64,000 nucleotides of DNA from Subtercola boreus. Lineage in GTDB: Bacteria > Actinomycetota > Actinomycetes > Actinomycetales > Microbacteriaceae. The stretch is taken from positions 81,147 to 145,146 of the forward strand of contig NZ_NBXD01000025.1 in assembly GCF_003399645.1 (NCBI RefSeq), in the 5' to 3' direction. Position numbers and translations under genes: made by a program. This document shows positions 17,103 through 27,215 of this stretch, piece by piece. The notes below the pieces were generated by a model. The model saw only the letters and a program-made list of their open reading frames with translations, was not told where the DNA came from and made no database searches. Position 1 is the stretch's first letter; the number at the start of each line of letters is the position of its first letter.

Positions 17103-17942
17103 ATGTTGCTCCCCTCGCCCGTGGCCCCCGATGCTCAGGCGATCGTGGTGCGCAACAACGTCACCGTGCACGGGCTCGTCGGTGCGCCGGTGATTGTGTT
17201 CGCACACGGATTCGGCTGCGACCAGGGAATGTTCCGCCGGATGTTGCCGTTCTTCGTCGACTCGTACTGCGTCGTGCTCTTCGATCACGTCGGCTCCGGC
17301 GGCTCGTCGCTCGCGTCGTACGACCCCGTCGAATACAGCTCGCTCGACCGCTACGCCGCCGATCTGGCCGAGCTCGTCGACGTGCTGGAGCTGGAGGATG
17401 TCACCATCGTGGCGCACAGCGTCTCGGCGATGATGGCCATAGCCGCCGCGGCTCGGAGACCGGCGCTGTTCAGCCGGCTGGTGCTCCTCGCCCCCTCTCC
17501 GTCGTACCTCGACGACCCAACGACCGGTTACGTCGGGGGTCTCTCGAAACCCGACGTGGCCGACCTCCTCCAGTCGCTCGACGAGAACCACATGGCCTGG
17601 TCGGCGGCCATGGCGCCGGTCGTCATGGGAAACACCGCCGAGCCGGTGTATGCCGACGAGCTCGAACGGAGCTTCTGCCTGGTCGACCCGATCGTGATCC
17701 GAACGTTCGCCCGGGTGTCCTTCCTCTCTGATGTGCGCGGACTGCTGGGCTCCGTCTCGGTGCCCAGCCTCATTCTGCAGTGCTCCGACGACGCACTCGC
17801 GCCGCCGGGCGTCGGGGAGTACCTTCACGAACGACTGTCGGGCAGCGAGCTGGTCGTGCTGAAGGCAACCGGCCACGTTCCGCACGTGAGCGCACCCGAA
17901 GAGACCTCGCAGGCCATTCTCCGATACCTCCGTGCACCGTGA
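17103..17942 (+). CDS. rsbQ: RsbQ-like alpha/beta hydrolase
   Basis: 279-residue alpha/beta hydrolase of the RsbQ/KAI2-D14-like group. The catalytic triad can be read as Ser106 (AHSVSAM), Asp230 (SDDALAP) and His258 (GHVPH). The oxyanion region is FAHGFGCDQGMFR, and FDHVGSGGSS is a hallmark of RsbQ. In Bacillus, RsbQ is required for the PAS-domain phosphatase RsbP of the energy-stress pathway and is thought to supply a small hydrophobic ligand. Here the gene overlaps (GTGA) a PAS-GGDEF-EAL gene, which suggests the same hydrolase-to-PAS logic applied to cyclic-di-GMP. Confidence 0.85.
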   Translation: MLLPSPVAPDAQAIVVRNNVTVHGLVGAPVIVFAHGFGCDQGMFRRMLPFFVDSYCVVLFDHVGSGGSSLASYDPVEYSSLDRYAADLAELVDVLELEDVTIVAHSVSAMMAIAAAARRPALFSRLVLLAPSPSYLDDPTTGYVGGLSKPDVADLLQSLDENHMAWSAAMAPVVMGNTAEPVYADELERSFCLVDPIVIRTFARVSFLSDVRGLLGSVSVPSLILQCSDDALAPPGVGEYLHERLSGSELVVLKATGHVPHVSAPEETSQAILRYLRAP

Positions 17943-19699
17943 ACGCGCCAGACCTCGACTACGAGGCGCTGTTCCTCGGATCGCCTGCCGGAACCATCGT
18001 CACCGACGGTGAGGGCACGATCGTCGCGGTCAACGACGGGTTTCTCCTCTGGACCGGGTGGCAGCGCGAAGCTCTCGTCGGCACGCCGTTTCGGGCGTTG
18101 CTCCCCATCGGAGACCGTATTCTGTTCTCCACCCGCACGGCAGCCCAGCTCGATCTCTCGGGGCAGGTTCCGTACACCGTGATGACCATCTTCGGGCCCG
18201 ACCGACAGCCGATTGCTGCCGCGATGATGGCCTCCCGCGTGAAGACAGATCCGCCCCTGTCGATGTTCACGATGGGTCAGCGCCGCCAGCAGTCCGCCGA
18301 GCAGACGCAGTTGATCTCTGCGGTTCGCCACGCCGAAGCGGCCATCGTCAGGAGCAAGGAGGCCGAGCAGGGTTTGGAGCAGCTCGCCCGGCATGACTCG
18401 CTCACCGGGCTTCTCAACCGTGACGGGTTCCTCGCCGATCTGACCGACCTCGTCTCGGCCAGCGGTCCGAATGACGACCTTGCGGTGTGCCAGCTGGGGC
18501 TCGACCACTTCCGCGCGATAAACGAAAGCCTCGGCACGGGGGCCGGCGACGTCATTCTGCGCACAGCGGCCGACCGCCTGCGGCACCTGCACCCCGACGC
18601 TCTGATGGCGCGGGTCGGCGAAGACAGTTTCGCCGTCGCCGTCCCCCGGGCCAGCCAGGGCCCGGGATTCGAAGACGACCTCCTGGCATCCGTCGCCGAA
18701 CCGCTGACCGTCGAAGGCCTCGAGATTGTCATCACAGCCAGCCTCGGGGTCGATGTTCTCGATGCTCCGACCGTCTCCGGTGGGGAGTCGCCCACCTGGC
18801 CCTCCGAACAGGCCGGGTCGCTGCTTCGGAATGCAGGAACGGCGATGTACAACGCCAAGTCGGCGGGCCGCAACCGGTGGCGGCGGTTCACCACGAACGG
18901 CGCCTCGTCGGCGATCGACGAGATCAGGCTGCTGGGTGAGATCCGCGCCGGGATCGCCAAACGGGAGTTCCGCCTCGACTACCAGCCCCAGCTGAACCTC
19001 GCCACCGGGCGGCCTCTCGGCGTCGAAGCCCTGATCCGCTGGGATCATCCCCACCACGGCACGATCGCGCCCGGCAGGTTCATCGACATCGCCGAAAGGT
19101 CGGGCCTGATCAGCCATCTGGGGGCATGGGTCTGCGAGACGGCGATCGCGCACTGCGCCCATCTCAACGAAGACCCCACCCATGGCCCCTTCACGATGTC
19201 GGTCAACGTCTCGGCGCGGCAGTTCAGCGACTCCGACTTCGCGGGATCCGTCGCGGCGATGCTCCGCATCCAGAAGCTCGACCCGGCGCTCCTGACCGTC
19301 GAGCTGACCGAGACCGCCCTGATCACCGACACCGAACAGGCCCTCACGACGGTCAGAGCGCTCAAAGAACTGGGCGTTCGGCTCTCGATCGACGACTTCG
19401 GCACGGGCCACGCCGGGTTCGCCTACCTGCGGGACTTCCCGATCGACGAGATCAAGATCGACCGCTCGTACATCGCGCAACTCGACGTCACGGCCGAGGA
19501 CACCGCGATCGTCGTGAGCTGCATCGAGCTCGCCCATGCGGTCGGTATCGTCGTCGTGGCGGAGGGTGTCGAGACGGCCGAGCAGCTTGCCCGTCTCACC
19601 GACCTCGGCTGCGACTACGTTCAGGGGTTCTACTACGCACGTCCGCTGAACGAGGGCATGCTGGAAACCTGGCTCTCGTCCCACCGCGCAGGCGGCTGA
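17939..19699 (+). CDS. PAS-GGDEF-EAL cyclic-di-GMP signalling protein with degenerate GGDEF
   Basis: 586-residue cytoplasmic protein. A PAS domain at about residues 5-115 (SPAGTIVTDGEGTIVAVN) is followed by a short coiled linker, GGDEF (about 140-310) and EAL (about 330-575). The GGDEF active site reads GEDSF (227-231), so cyclase activity is unlikely. The EAL domain keeps EALIRW, SVNVSARQF, ELTET, IDDFGTG, KIDRS and AEGVET, so it should hydrolyse c-di-GMP. GTG 17939 overlaps the stop of the RsbQ-like gene. The PAS domain probably senses the hydrolase product (inference). Confidence 0.9.
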   Translation: MNAPDLDYEALFLGSPAGTIVTDGEGTIVAVNDGFLLWTGWQREALVGTPFRALLPIGDRILFSTRTAAQLDLSGQVPYTVMTIFGPDRQPIAAAMMASRVKTDPPLSMFTMGQRRQQSAEQTQLISAVRHAEAAIVRSKEAEQGLEQLARHDSLTGLLNRDGFLADLTDLVSASGPNDDLAVCQLGLDHFRAINESLGTGAGDVILRTAADRLRHLHPDALMARVGEDSFAVAVPRASQGPGFEDDLLASVAEPLTVEGLEIVITASLGVDVLDAPTVSGGESPTWPSEQAGSLLRNAGTAMYNAKSAGRNRWRRFTTNGASSAIDEIRLLGEIRAGIAKREFRLDYQPQLNLATGRPLGVEALIRWDHPHHGTIAPGRFIDIAERSGLISHLGAWVCETAIAHCAHLNEDPTHGPFTMSVNVSARQFSDSDFAGSVAAMLRIQKLDPALLTVELTETALITDTEQALTTVRALKELGVRLSIDDFGTGHAGFAYLRDFPIDEIKIDRSYIAQLDVTAEDTAIVVSCIELAHAVGIVVVAEGVETAEQLARLTDLGCDYVQGFYYARPLNEGMLETWLSSHRAGG

Positions 19700-19709
19700 C
19701 CCGGCGCGA

Positions 19710-19769
19710 CTCGTCTCGCCGCGTCTCGTCCCGCCGCGTCTCGTCCGGCCGCGTCTCGTCTCGCCTGCG
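19710..19769. repeat. 15-bp tandem repeat, four copies, between convergent genes
   Basis: Units CTCGTCTCGCCGCGT, with one to three changes per copy, fill almost the whole gap between the EAL gene stop (19699) and the moeA stop (19772). Confidence 0.8.
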
Positions 19770-19771
19770 CT

Positions 19772-21034
19772 TCAGAGCCAGGGCACCGGCAGAGCAGAAA
19801 CCCGCTCGCCGGCTGCGGCCCCCGCCTCGGGACAGATCAGGATGCCGTCGGCCTCGGCCAGGCCGCGCATCATGGCCGAGCCGCTCCAGTCGTTCAGAAC
19901 AGCCCGGCCGTCGACGAGACGGTAGGGGCTGAGCAGAACGGCACCCGGGCGCCCGCTGAGCACGTCGCGGGTGATGACGGAGGTCTCAAGCGGAGCCGTG
20001 AGCCCGGCGAATGCCGCGAGGAGCGGGGGCCCGAATGAGAGGAGCCCCACCATCGCAGCAAGGGGGTTGCCGGGGAGCCCGAGCAGCAGACGACCGTCGG
20101 GCAGCCGCGCGAGCAACGACGGGCCGCCCGGCCGCATTGCGACACGGTCGACCAGCAGTTCGGCGCCGAGGGCCTCGAGCGCCGCGTGCAGGTGGTCGAC
20201 CTGTGAGGTGCCGGTGCTGCCGGTCGTGATGATGAGGTCGGCGGATGTCGCGGCGGAGGGCAGCGCGGCGGGTATGGCACCGAGCGCAGCCACGAACGCC
20301 GCCAGCGTGTCGGGCACGCGGAGCGTGGCGATCACGTCGCCGCCGAGCGATGCGACCAGCGTCGGCAGGGTGACGCCGAAGCTGTCCCGCACGAAACCGG
20401 GCAGCGGAATGCCCGCGAGCTGCACCTCGTCGCCGGTCAGCACCAGCGCGACCCGCGCCCGGGCGACGACTGGCAGTGTGTCGTGTCCGCTCGCGGCGGC
20501 CACGGCGACGTGGGCCGGGTTCAGAACGGTGTGCGCCCGGAGCACAGTGGCGCCGAGGCGCGCCTCCTCCCCCGACGGCCGGATGTGACCGCGTCGGCGA
20601 GCCTGGTCGCCGACGGCATCCGGGGTCTCGGTCAGGAGCAGGCGCACCCCATCCTTCGTCGCACCGGTGGCCGATCCGGCGCTGGGCTCTGGGGTGGGCG
20701 CGGTGTGCACGCTGCCCTGCTCGCTGCGGACGACGCGGGTCGCGCCGGGGGGCACGAGTCCGCCGGTGACGATGACCTGCGCCTGTCCCGCCGTGAGGGG
20801 TTGGGCTGCGGAGGCGGCCGGAACGAGCATCCACGGTCCGTCGCCGGCGACCGCCCAGCCGTCCATCGCCGAGGAGGCGTAGTGGGGCACGTCGCTCAGG
20901 GCGACGACGTCGCGGGCGAGAGTGCGTCCTGCGGCGTGAAGCAACGGTACGTCGACCGACACGAGCGGTTCGGCCGCCTCCCAGGCGCGCTGTCGGGCCG
21001 CCGACCAGTCGGGTCTGACGAGGCGGTCGGTCAC
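19772..21034 (-). CDS. moeA: Molybdopterin molybdotransferase MoeA
   Basis: 420-residue MoeA/gephyrin-E-type enzyme that inserts molybdate into adenylylated molybdopterin. Visible are YASSAMDGWAV (the MDG/A motif), VRLLLTETPDAVGDQARRRG, LVLTGDEVQ, the ITTGSTGTSQVDHL MPT-binding loop and GLPGNPLAAM. Start GTG 21034 overlaps the DUF6457 stop (GTGA). It is last in the minus-strand cluster mobA-DUF6457-moeA, which supplies cofactor to the oxidoreductase at 23185. Confidence 0.92.
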   Translation of the reverse strand: MTDRLVRPDWSAARQRAWEAAEPLVSVDVPLLHAAGRTLARDVVALSDVPHYASSAMDGWAVAGDGPWMLVPAASAAQPLTAGQAQVIVTGGLVPPGATRVVRSEQGSVHTAPTPEPSAGSATGATKDGVRLLLTETPDAVGDQARRRGHIRPSGEEARLGATVLRAHTVLNPAHVAVAAASGHDTLPVVARARVALVLTGDEVQLAGIPLPGFVRDSFGVTLPTLVASLGGDVIATLRVPDTLAAFVAALGAIPAALPSAATSADLIITTGSTGTSQVDHLHAALEALGAELLVDRVAMRPGGPSLLARLPDGRLLLGLPGNPLAAMVGLLSFGPPLLAAFAGLTAPLETSVITRDVLSGRPGAVLLSPYRLVDGRAVLNDWSGSAMMRGLAEADGILICPEAGAAAGERVSALPVPWL

Positions 21035-21453
21035 TCTCCGGCCGCTGGCGGGATGTCGGCGCGGTTCGAGTCTCCGGCCGAGGGCGCAGAGCGTGCGGCA
21101 TCTCCGGCCGCAGGCGGGATGTCGGCGCCGACCGGGTGCGCAGGGCGGGCGGCCTCGCCGTACTCGCCGATCAGCGTCTGCGCGGTCTGGATGGCCTCCG
21201 CCACCGCGAGCTCCGGCGGGGCGGACGACGAGGACGCTCCGACCGCGCGCCCGGCCGCGAACCCGACGATGAACGTGGTGAGGGGCGCGGCCGGGCGCAG
21301 CACCGTGTGCGCGGCGTCGCCCGCCAGCGCGAGGATCGCGTCCACCTCGACCTCGACACCCACCTCCAGCCCCGCCAGGCGGAGCGCATCCGCCAGATCG
21401 GCACTCCAGTCGTCGAGTGTCTCGCGCTGGGCTTCGTCGTCGGTGCGGTTCAT
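21031..21453 (-). CDS. DUF6457 domain protein of the molybdenum cofactor cluster
   Basis: 140-residue protein starting at ATG 21453. It opens with ETLDDWSADLADALRLAG and continues with ILALAGDAAHTVLRPAAPLTTFIVGFAAG, the DUF6457 pattern found next to mobA/moeA genes in actinobacteria. The function is unknown, but the context points to molybdenum cofactor handling. The C-terminus contains a duplicated IPPAAG tail encoded by a 28-bp direct repeat. Confidence 0.8.
   Translation of the reverse strand: MNRTDDEAQRETLDDWSADLADALRLAGLEVGVEVEVDAILALAGDAAHTVLRPAAPLTTFIVGFAAGRAVGASSSSAPPELAVAEAIQTAQTLIGEYGEAARPAHPVGADIPPAAGDAARSAPSAGDSNRADIPPAAGE
21035..21128. repeat. 28-bp direct repeat at the 3' end of the DUF6457 gene
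   Basis: Copies at 21035-21062 and 21101-21128 differ at one base. They encode the repeated IPPAAG segments just before the stop codon. Confidence 0.8.
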
Positions 21454-21517
21454 GGGTGCTCCAGGGGATGGCGGGCGTGGCTCCGGTCGGCGCCTGCGAG
21501 ACGCACGGACGGATGAT

Positions 21518-22228
21518 TCACGGTAACCCGATTCCGAACCGCGCGGCGTCGTCGGGGGTGTCGATGTCGTCGGTCGAACCCTCGGGAACGGTGACGAATT
21601 GCGTGTCGAGGGTCTCCAGCAGGGCGCGCACCGAGAGCCCGGCGAGCCTGCCGGCACGGCGATGCGGTTCTATGGCCTCACCGAGCGAGTGCGTTCGGTA
21701 GAGGGCGGCGAGGATCTGGCGCCGCCCGTCCACGCTCCGGGCCACGACGCCGTCTTCGCCGGCCACCCCGCCATCGGCGGAGACCATGCCTCCCGCACTG
21801 CCGGCATCCCACCCGGCCCGGGCCGCCAGCAGCGCAGTGACGGCAAACGCAACCCGCGGCATGTCGCAGGCGAGCACCAGCACGAAGTCGCTGGGAGCAG
21901 CGGACGCATCAGCCGCGCCGCGCGCCCCACCCGCAGCCGCACCCGCGTCCCCCTGCAGCGCGGCGTAGCCTGCCGCGATCCCCGCCGCCGGTCCCGCGAA
22001 CGGCGGCTCCTCGCGGGCGAACAGCGGTGCGCGACCGCCCAGGGCTGAGCCGCCCAGGGCAGAGCCGCAGACGGCGGCGTCGCCGACGATCACCCTTCGC
22101 CGGGCATCCTGAACCGCGTCGAGGGAACGCTCGAGAAGGGTCCTGCCGTCGTACACCAGCAGCGCCTTCGGCACGCCCGACAGCCTCGAACTGCGCCCCC
22201 CGGCAAGAACGATGGCGTCGAAGATCAT
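21518..22228 (-). CDS. mobA: Molybdenum cofactor guanylyltransferase MobA
   Basis: 236-residue nucleotidyltransferase. The N-terminal LAGGRSSRLSGVPKALL matches the GTP-binding LAGGxSxRxGxxKA motif, and ACDMP is the metal-binding site. MobA converts Mo-molybdopterin to the bis-guanine dinucleotide form used by DMSO-reductase-family enzymes, such as the one encoded at 23185. An Ala/Gly-rich insert lies in mid-protein. The gene is divergent from fdhD. Confidence 0.87.
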   Translation of the reverse strand: MIFDAIVLAGGRSSRLSGVPKALLVYDGRTLLERSLDAVQDARRRVIVGDAAVCGSALGGSALGGRAPLFAREEPPFAGPAAGIAAGYAALQGDAGAAAGGARGAADASAAPSDFVLVLACDMPRVAFAVTALLAARAGWDAGSAGGMVSADGGVAGEDGVVARSVDGRRQILAALYRTHSLGEAIEPHRRAGRLAGLSVRALLETLDTQFVTVPEGSTDDIDTPDDAARFGIGLP

Positions 22229-22309
22229 TCGGCAAGCCTAGGAGAGCACACACCGCAAGCCCGAGCACCCGCGTTGTAAACACAGGGTTTCGGTGATAGT
22301 CCTGAGCAC

Positions 22310-23184
22310 ATGGGAAGAATCACCGTGAGACGTCGGATCAAACGAGTGACGATCGGTGAACCCTCCCGGGCGCGGGAAGACCTTCTCGCCGCAGAGGAGC
22401 CACTCGAGATCCGCGTCGGTGGCACCGCACTCGCCATCACGATGCGAACGCCCGGCCACGATTTCGATCTCGCGGCAGGCTTCCTGGTCTCGGAGGGTGT
22501 CATCTCCCGCGCCGACGACTTCGCCACGGCCCGGTACTGCGCGGGCGCGACCGACGAGGGACTCAACACCTACAACGTGCTCGATGTCGTGCTCGCCGCC
22601 GGAGTCGCTCCACCCGACCCGAGTCTGGAACGGAACTTCTTCACCACCAGTTCCTGCGGCATCTGCGGCAAAGCGAGCATCGATGCCGTGCGAACGCTCT
22701 CGAAGTTCGAGACGGCGAGCGATGACGTGGTGGTGGATGCGGCCCTGCTCGCGACCCTCCCCGACCGGCTGCGGGCCGGCCAGGACGTTTTCGAGAAGAC
22801 GGGTGGACTGCACGCCGCCGGACTGTTCGACGCCGCGACGGGCGAACTGCTGGTGCTTCGCGAAGACGTCGGCCGGCACAACGCTGTCGACAAAGTCATC
22901 GGCTGGGCGCTCACGGCTGGCCTGCTCCCTCTTCGGGGAATGGTGCTCATGGTGTCGGGGCGCGCCAGCTTCGAGCTGGTGCAGAAGGCTTCGATGGCCG
23001 GCATTCCCGTGCTCGCCGCTGTTTCGGCCCCGTCGTCGCTCGCCGCCGAACTCGCCGCCGAGGTGGGCATCACCCTCGTCGGGTTCCTCCGCGGGTCGTC
23101 GATGAACGTCTACACCCGCACAGAACGGGTGGATGACACGTTCGTCCTCGCCCCGACCCCCGCCCTCGAGAAAGAGACCGCCCG

Positions 23185-23188
<4 letters not shown>
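22310..23188 (+). CDS. fdhD: FdhD formate dehydrogenase sulfurtransferase
   Basis: 292-residue FdhD. It carries the active-site CGICG motif (SSCGICGKASID), plus GGLHAAGLF and the REDVGRHNAVDKVIG signature. FdhD transfers sulfur from IscS to the bis-MGD cofactor and is required for formate dehydrogenase-type enzymes. It overlaps (ATGA) the FdhF/YdeP-type gene, its probable client. Confidence 0.95.
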
Positions 23189-25479
<2,291 letters not shown>

Positions 25480-25488
<9 letters not shown>

Positions 25489-25581
25489 CCACGATGGGCT
25501 GCGCGTGGGCGCGGCGTGACCGTGGTGGGCGGGATGTGCGCGCGGTATGACCGCGATGGGCGCGGCGTGACCGCGATGGGC
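25480..25581 (+). repeat. 20-bp imperfect repeats spanning the FdhF stop codon
   Basis: Four copies of a GCGGCGTGACCRCGATGGGC-type unit, at 25480, 25511, 25542 and 25562. The first copy contains the TGA stop of the oxidoreductase gene. A fifth, degraded copy reaches the next gene. Confidence 0.75.
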
Positions 25582-25601
25582 GCCGTGGGCGGGGTTTGAC
25601 G

Positions 25602-26366
25602 GTGGCGCGCGACCGCGGTGCGCGGGACGAGACCACCGTAGCCGCCGTCGACGCGGCAGGGCGACGCCTGGCCGCCGTCGCCGGAGTGCTGCTCGCCGTC
25701 GAGGCGGTCGTACTGACCGCTCTTCTGCAAACCGCGCACACCACGGTCGTGTTGCCGGTGACTGCCGCGTTCGCGGGTGGCGGCGCGCATGCAGCCGGGG
25801 AGCCCGTGCGGGTGACTCTGGCGCAGGTGGATGTCGGTTCCGCGGTCGTGGTGCTCTGTGCGCTGGTCGCGGTGGCCCGACTGGTTGCGGCTGGCCCGGC
25901 CCCTTCGGCAGCCGGCAGCTCGGGTCGCCCGCACACTGCCCGGTGGGTCGAATACTCCCTGACCGCGTCGATCACCGTCTTCCTCGTCGCGCAGCTGAAC
26001 GGCGTCACCGACGTCGGAGCACTCGTCCTCAGCTACGCCGCGACCAGCGGAATGGTGCTCTTCACCCTGCTGGAGGAGCGGTCTGCAGTGGGGGCCGGGC
26101 ATCCGAAGCTCGCGCTGTGCTTCGGCGCGGCCCTCGGAATCGTGCCGTGGGGCATCATCGCCTTCCAACAGATCGGAGCCGGCGTGGTGGGTGACCCACC
26201 GTCGGCGATCGTGCGGGTCATCACCCTCGTCATGCTCGCGTTCGCCGCCGCGTTCGCCATCATCCAGTGGCGCGGGTACGGCGAACGGATGCACACCCTG
26301 CTCAGCCTCGCCAGCACCTCCGTCTTCGCCTGGCTGGTCGTGCTCGCCGTCGTGCTCCCTGCCTGA
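25602..26366 (+). CDS. Heliorhodopsin family protein lacking the retinal-binding lysine
   Basis: 254-residue membrane protein with about seven hydrophobic segments, the usual heliorhodopsin length. TM3 reads RWVEYSLTASITVFLVAQL, matching the heliorhodopsin RWVEYS core with the counterion Glu (Glu117). GIVPWGIIAF matches the TM5 region. The last helix reads GERMHTLLSL, then ASTSVFAW, where recalled heliorhodopsins read GER....LSL, then VAKS.LAW. The Schiff-base Lys is therefore Thr239 (codon 26316-26318). The TM1 and TM2 His residues near retinal are also absent. GTG 25602 is the only plausible start. Function without retinal is unknown. Confidence 0.8.
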   Translation: MARDRGARDETTVAAVDAAGRRLAAVAGVLLAVEAVVLTALLQTAHTTVVLPVTAAFAGGGAHAAGEPVRVTLAQVDVGSAVVVLCALVAVARLVAAGPAPSAAGSSGRPHTARWVEYSLTASITVFLVAQLNGVTDVGALVLSYAATSGMVLFTLLEERSAVGAGHPKLALCFGAALGIVPWGIIAFQQIGAGVVGDPPSAIVRVITLVMLAFAAAFAIIQWRGYGERMHTLLSLASTSVFAWLVVLAVVLPA

Positions 26367-26378
26367 CCCGATCGCCCC

Positions 26379-26438
26379 TCTCCCTTTCGCCTCTCCCCCC
26401 TCCGCCTGTCTCCCTTTCGCCTTTCCCCTCTCCGCCTG
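26379..26438. repeat. 30-bp tandem repeat in a polypyrimidine tract
   Basis: Two copies (26379-26408 and 26409-26438) of a C/T-only-like unit with 2 mismatches, lying between the convergent heliorhodopsin and DUF1992 genes. Confidence 0.8.
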
Positions 26439-26479
26439 TCTCCCTCCGCCCAGGAAGCGTGATCGATGGGCGCAGCGCG

Positions 26480-27097
26480 TCAGGGTGTGCGGCGCGCGCG
26501 GCGGCGATCGCGCCAGGAGAGGGCGCGGAATGCGGCCTCGTCTGCCGCGCGCTGTTCCTGAGCCGCGCGATAGCGCTCGTTGCGACGCTCGTGCCAGCGC
26601 TGCACTTCCGCCTCGACATCCCGAGGTGGCGTCACCACCGGTGGCCCGCCCTTGAGTTGCCGACGCGCCTCGACCACCCGTGCATTGAAGTCGGCCAGAA
26701 GCTCCCGCACCCGCTTCTCCGACGGAGCCGCATCGAGTCTTCCGTCAAGCTCGGCGTTCTCGCTCCGCAGCGTCAGGGCAGGGGGCCCGAGCCCGGTGAT
26801 GTTCTCGCGCTCGATCTTCTGCTTGATCCACCAGTTCGGATCGTAGGCATCGTGCAGGTTACGAAGCGGCTTGCCCGCGCCCGGCAGGTTGTCGAACTCG
26901 CCTCGCCGCATCGCCTGCTGGATCGAGATCTCGACGAACTGCGCCCGGGCCTCCATGGACCGCTGGCCGGCGAGCGCGGTGTCGTCGTCGGCCGCTTCTG
27001 CGGACTCCGCGCCCTGTTCCCCGGCGGGCAGCGAACCATCGACACGGTACCGGGCCACGTTGAGGCGGGCGTCGCTCCGCTTCTTTCTCTCGCTCAC
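26480..27097 (-). CDS. DUF1992 (DnaJ homologue subfamily C member 28 domain) protein
   Basis: 205-residue protein from GTG 27097, which has a TAGGCT -10 box 7 nt upstream. The conserved DUF1992 core is clear: ISIQQAMRRGEFDNLPGAGKPL, then DPNWWIKQKIERENI. The C-terminus is Arg/Glu-rich and probably helical. The family occurs in bacteria and in eukaryotic DNAJC28; its molecular function is not established and there is no J-domain here. Confidence 0.88.
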   Translation of the reverse strand: MSERKKRSDARLNVARYRVDGSLPAGEQGAESAEAADDDTALAGQRSMEARAQFVEISIQQAMRRGEFDNLPGAGKPLRNLHDAYDPNWWIKQKIERENITGLGPPALTLRSENAELDGRLDAAPSEKRVRELLADFNARVVEARRQLKGGPPVVTPPRDVEAEVQRWHERRNERYRAAQEQRAADEAAFRALSWRDRRRARRTP

Positions 27098-27104
27098 AGT
27101 TTCC

Positions 27105-27110
27105 AGCCTA
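27105..27110 (-). promoter_or_regulatory. -10 box TAGGCT for the DUF1992 gene
   Basis: On the minus strand TAGGCT ends 7 nt before the GTG at 27097, indicating leaderless expression. Confidence 0.45.
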
Positions 27111-27215
27111 AGTTTCGGCACACCGATCGTCGAGACGCTTGACGACGAACGGCGAGTGGATGACCGGCTCCCGCCCAGCGGGTGCAGCCGGTCATCCACT
27201 CGCCGCCGGCTGCGT

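Noticed and set aside
17825..19684. 619-codon minus-strand frame opposite the PAS-GGDEF-EAL gene
   Set aside because: Antisense shadow; the plus strand has all domain motifs.
19710..19769. CRISPR array
   Set aside because: The 15-bp units are contiguous without spacers. No array with regular unique spacers was seen anywhere in the window.
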